In this document: one piece after another, positions 60,777 through 64,000 of the stretch | Layout: each line of letters begins with the position of its first letter | Position numbering within the stretch: position 1 is the stretch's first letter | Source of the DNA: Candidatus Magnetobacterium casense | GTDB taxonomy: Bacteria; Nitrospirota; Thermodesulfovibrionia; Thermodesulfovibrionales; Magnetobacteriaceae | Direction: 5' to 3' | Length of the DNA stretch: 64,000 nt | NCBI RefSeq assembly: GCF_000714715.1 | Contig: NZ_JMFO01000001.1 | Span: 1 to 64,000 of the forward strand | Notes under the pieces: generated by a model | Database searches by the model: none | What the model was told of the DNA's origin: nothing | The model's input: only the letters and a program-made list of their open reading frames with translations | Translations under genes and position numbers: made by a program

Positions 60777-62776
60777 AGTTGCCGCTATTAATTGGAACGA
60801 CATTTGTGTTCTGGGGGTGGCACCAACAGGCGCTTATACTGTCCGTTGCCCTGGGGATAGTGGTTGAGGCGGCCAGATTCGTACCCGTGCGTTTTGACGT
60901 CAGCCAGGAGAGGTTTAAGGTGCTTGTCAACATTGTCATCATCCTGTCTCTTGCATTTCTGACGTACCTGTATTTTTCCCAGAGCAACAAACGCATATGG
61001 CTCATACCATTTCTGCGGTGGTTGCCCGTGTTTCTAACCCCAATCCTGGTTGCACAGTGCTACAGCGAGCGCGGGAAGATTCCCACACAGGCACTCTTTA
61101 CACTGCTTGGCAAGAGACTAAGGGACATCCCCACATACAGGGAGATCGACTTCAGCTATGCCATGCTCCCAATACTTGTGGCGTCGGCCAGTGTCTCCGA
61201 CTACGACTCCCGTGTGTATTTTCCGGGCGCTGTGCTCATATCCCTCTGGGCACTGTACCCTGAGCGCAACCGACGATTTGCTATGGCGCATTGGGTGTTT
61301 CTGTCGTTGTTCGTCTGTCTGATCGGTTTTTGGGGGCGAAACGTTATACCATATATGGAATCATATATCATAGACCTTGAGTCAAAGCTGCTGTATAATT
61401 ATGCGATATACAAGAGTTCCGACCCTGCCCTGACCAGGACTCATATCGGATACGTGGGCAGACTCAAGCAGTCAAACCGCATAATAATGAAGGTCACAGC
61501 CGATTCCCCGTTGCTCTTGACCAATGCCGTCTACGACCTCTACGGCGCCCCAAACTGGCACGTCTCCGACAAGCGATTCAAATTGGTAACATCAAGGGCC
61601 AACAAGGACGAGCCTGACAAGCAGACCTGGACGCTTGTACCCACGGTATCGTCATCAGACGTACACGTGCTCACCGTAGAGACAACCAGCGCCGATGACG
61701 AAACAACCCTTGCCCATCCCACGGGCAGCATGGAGATCAGCGGTCTGATTGCCAGACGCCTGCAGGTCAACGGCCTTGGCACGCTGAAGGTGGAACGGGA
61801 GGCAGGGTATATGCTTTACAGTGTTCGGTACGACTCCGGTAGTGCCGGCGCTTTCCTGCCCGGGGCGGCAGACGTTGTCGTTGCCGATAAGGAAAAGGCC
61901 ATCGCAGCTAGATTCATCGACCACTACAACCTACGCGGACTCAGCCCGGGGCAGTTATTGTACAGATTGCCGCTGATCTTTCACAGCGACTACAGGTACT
62001 CACTCGTCAACAAGGACGTTGCAGGTGGCGTATCACCCCTGGAGCAATTTCTCATGGGGCAGAAGTCCGGCCATTGCGAGTACTACGCCACGGCAACAAC
62101 ACTGATTCTCAGGGCGTTGGGCATCCCCGCCCGATACGTCACTGGCTACCTGGTCAGCGAACGTCAGGGCAGGGGGCAGTTTATCGTGCGGCAACGTCAT
62201 GCCCATGCCTGGACGGTGGCGTGGCACAATGGCAGGTGGATTGATATTGACTCAACTCCGGCGACGTGGTTGGAGTATGAAGAGCAGGAGGCGTCGGTCT
62301 TTCAGCCATTGTCGGACTCCTTTGACAAAGCCCTCTTTATCGTTCGCAGGTGGTTGGAGGCAGGCGGGATAAAGCAGTCGCATTACATTGTTTATGCGGG
62401 CTTTGGCGTAGTGCTCTTGTATCTGCTTATAAGGAATCGGGCGTTATTTACGTTAAACATACGTGTTAAGCGGTCCGTGGCGGATAACGTTCAACGTCCG
62501 GGCAGTGATGTGCCGGTGTCGCCGTTTGCGGAGCTTGAGGAGATGATTGCCCGGCGTGTCTTTCCGCGTCAGGCTTCGGAAAGCCTCCTGGAGTGGCTTG
62601 AGCGCATCCGGCAGGGCGGTTACGATGGCATCAATACTGAGGAGTTGGCAGGGTTGGTGCGGTTGCATTATCGTCTGCGGTTTTGGACGGGCCAGGGCAA
62701 CGACATGGCATTGGAAGAACTTAAAACCGGCGTTGAGAAAGAAAAGGAAAGAATCAGGACGTTTTCAGACGGTTAG
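60767..62776 (+). CDS. TgpA-type membrane transglutaminase-like protein
   Basis: A 669-residue protein with about six N-terminal membrane segments (to about residue 200), a periplasmic region, and a transglutaminase core: catalytic Cys in GQKSGHCEYYATATTLILRA near 437, His in RHAHAWTVAWHNG near 482 and Asp in IDIDSTPATW. A further membrane helix near 545 is followed by a DUF4129-like cytoplasmic tail. The MoxR-DUF58-TgpA trio is common in bacteria and probably supports envelope maintenance. Its end overlaps the convergent kinase gene by twelve bases. Confidence 0.92.
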   Translation: MGMKLPLLIGTTFVFWGWHQQALILSVALGIVVEAARFVPVRFDVSQERFKVLVNIVIILSLAFLTYLYFSQSNKRIWLIPFLRWLPVFLTPILVAQCYSERGKIPTQALFTLLGKRLRDIPTYREIDFSYAMLPILVASASVSDYDSRVYFPGAVLISLWALYPERNRRFAMAHWVFLSLFVCLIGFWGRNVIPYMESYIIDLESKLLYNYAIYKSSDPALTRTHIGYVGRLKQSNRIIMKVTADSPLLLTNAVYDLYGAPNWHVSDKRFKLVTSRANKDEPDKQTWTLVPTVSSSDVHVLTVETTSADDETTLAHPTGSMEISGLIARRLQVNGLGTLKVEREAGYMLYSVRYDSGSAGAFLPGAADVVVADKEKAIAARFIDHYNLRGLSPGQLLYRLPLIFHSDYRYSLVNKDVAGGVSPLEQFLMGQKSGHCEYYATATTLILRALGIPARYVTGYLVSERQGRGQFIVRQRHAHAWTVAWHNGRWIDIDSTPATWLEYEEQEASVFQPLSDSFDKALFIVRRWLEAGGIKQSHYIVYAGFGVVLLYLLIRNRALFTLNIRVKRSVADNVQRPGSDVPVSPFAELEEMIARRVFPRQASESLLEWLERIRQGGYDGINTEELAGLVRLHYRLRFWTGQGNDMALEELKTGVEKEKERIRTFSDG

Positions 62777-64000
62777 GGATATTGTGAACTCTGCTCCGCC
62801 GGGGATATTTTTTACTGTCAGGCTTCCACCCATGTTGGCCTCTATGATGGTCTTTGACATGTACAGACCGATGCCGGTGCCCTCTGAACCCTTGGTGGTG
62901 AAATACGGCTCAAATATGCGACCCTTTACATCTGCGGGGATACCTCCGCCGTTGTCTCTGATCGAAATAACGATTTGCCCCTGCCGCTCCAATGGCCTGG
63001 CTATCTCTAACTCGATCTGACCTTGTACACTGGTGCCGGTGGCTGCACCGGATATGATTGCGTCCTTGGAGTTGTTGAGGATGTTGAGGATCACCTGCTT
63101 GAACTCATTGGGATAGCCATTGGCGATCAGACTCAGAACGGATGTGACCTTGATGTTGACTTTTATATTGTTTCTTGTAAAAATCGGACTAAACATCGAA
63201 ATTAACTCATCTATAGCATTTTTAACATCAAACGCCACCTTCTGCTTGGACGGCTTGAAGAAGTTCCTGAAATCATCTATCGTCTTACCCATGAATGTCA
63301 CTTGCCCCATTGTTGACTCAATCGTGCTATCTATATAATTCTTGTCGAGTTCGCCAAACCCATAGGCATCCCTGAGGTCCTGGACGATTATAGCTATAGC
63401 GCTGAGGGGCTGCTTCCACTGGTGGGCGATCAAGCCGATCATCTCGCCCATGGAGGCCATCTTGGACTGCTGAATGAGCATCTGTTCTTGCATTTGGCGT
63501 TTTGCGGTCTCTTCCCGCACCAGGGATGCAAGGTTGACGTTGAGTGTTTTAAGTTCATCCTCCAGGCGCTTGCGCTCAACCGCCAGGGCATAGATAGAGG
63601 CAAGACGCTTTATGATATCAATGTCAGCGTCCGTGTAATCCCTGTCGGCGTTTGCCAGGGCAATGTTGCCAATCAGCCTGTCACCTACCATTGCCGGTAC
63701 TGACAGGTACCTCGTTAACGGAATGTGTCCCTGTGGCAGACAACCCTTGTATGCCGGGTGTTGCGCAGGATCGTTTGTGTAAAACGCCTGCATTGTGTTG
63801 AGCACGTGTCCCCAGAGCGCATTATAACCATCCTTGCCCTTGTGGAAGGCCAACCTCCTGTGCCTCGTATCCACGTTGCACTGCCCATCTGACATCATCT
63901 CCGTAAGGGTATGACTCACCTGCTCCTCCGTTACACTGTCAATCTCCGATACATGCCCGTGCAGACTGTCCGTCAACCTCATCGCCTGCCGGTTTACCAA
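62765..64000 (-). CDS. GAF-domain sensor histidine kinase, N-terminus outside window
   Basis: The visible 411 residues hold a GAF-like sensor (about 1-130; YLSVPAMVGDRLIGNIALAN), a coiled-coil linker, the H-box IGLIAHQWKQPLSAIAIIVQ near 185, N-box NILNNSKDAIISG, and G-boxes DNGGGIPADVKGRIFEPYFT and GTGIGLYMSK. The HQWKQP variant is typical of soluble environmental kinases. The start lies beyond the window edge. No response regulator is adjacent. Confidence 0.92.
   Translation of the reverse strand: MVNRQAMRLTDSLHGHVSEIDSVTEEQVSHTLTEMMSDGQCNVDTRHRRLAFHKGKDGYNALWGHVLNTMQAFYTNDPAQHPAYKGCLPQGHIPLTRYLSVPAMVGDRLIGNIALANADRDYTDADIDIIKRLASIYALAVERKRLEDELKTLNVNLASLVREETAKRQMQEQMLIQQSKMASMGEMIGLIAHQWKQPLSAIAIIVQDLRDAYGFGELDKNYIDSTIESTMGQVTFMGKTIDDFRNFFKPSKQKVAFDVKNAIDELISMFSPIFTRNNIKVNIKVTSVLSLIANGYPNEFKQVILNILNNSKDAIISGAATGTSVQGQIELEIARPLERQGQIVISIRDNGGGIPADVKGRIFEPYFTTKGSEGTGIGLYMSKTIIEANMGGSLTVKNIPGGAEFTISLTV

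Overview
The window looks like a chromosomal segment of an uncultured Nitrospirota bacterium of the Thermodesulfovibrionia / Magnetobacterium type. This is inferred from gene content. There is a full sulfate-activation and APS-reduction block (adk-sat-aprBA-qmoABC), a Wood-Ljungdahl carbonyl branch (acsE, acsD, acsC, acsB, CO dehydrogenase) fused into an operon with NADH-dehydrogenase-like flavoprotein subunits, many defence and toxin-antitoxin fragments, and a GC-rich intergenic repeat family. No marker such as 16S rRNA is present, so the assignment is tentative.

Layout. 1-930: decayed DDE transposase and an orphan DUF104 antitoxin. 1.2-6.9 kb: DUF2760 membrane protein and two non-canonical Hsp70 proteins, the second with a DUF3731-type C-terminus. 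7.0-8.1 kb: HicAB pair, a repeat copy and a MITE-like element. 8.2-11.6 kb: SIR2-NACHT-HEAT defence NLR whose HEAT array is a nearly identical 99-bp tandem repeat. 11.7-13.8 kb: DUF2283, PP2C phosphatase and FHA protein. 14.0-23.4 kb: adk, sat, aprBA, qmoABC. 23.5-28.2 kb: YkgJ-type cysteine-cluster protein, decayed TA pair, and an AT-rich cell-wall cassette (alpha/beta hydrolase, membrane-anchored Mur ligase, Ddl). 28.4-32.7 kb: NACHT protein with an FGE/SUMF1-like C-terminal region, bracketed by a duplicated block (coiled-coil gene and an acsE-leader repeat), with a collapsed hicBA locus. 32.8-45.6 kb: acsE-acsD-acsC-acsB-acsA followed by NuoE-, NuoF- and NuoG-like subunits and an extra iron-sulfur protein. 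45.8-48.6 kb: overlapping ClpB-like ATPase, radical SAM protein and FHA protein. 48.7-54.9 kb: ArsR regulator, response-regulator/kinase hybrid, tRNA-Val, HDOD protein, lipoprotein, gpsA, larB and exported proteins. 55-58.3 kb: HepT remnant and a type ISP/IIG restriction-modification enzyme. 58.4-62.8 kb: MoxR-DUF58-transglutaminase operon. 62.8-64 kb: histidine kinase cut by the window end.

How it works together. Sat, AprBA and QmoABC link sulfate, APS and sulfite to the quinone pool; adenylate kinase would recycle the AMP formed. The Acs/CODH enzymes make or break acetyl-CoA. The downstream NADH-dehydrogenase-like subunits probably connect CODH electrons (ferredoxin) to NAD(P)H. The phospho-signalling genes (two FHA proteins, PP2C), the degenerate/active two-module Clp ATPase with a radical SAM partner, and the DUF2760-Hsp70 operon are the least understood parts and the best candidates for an undescribed system.
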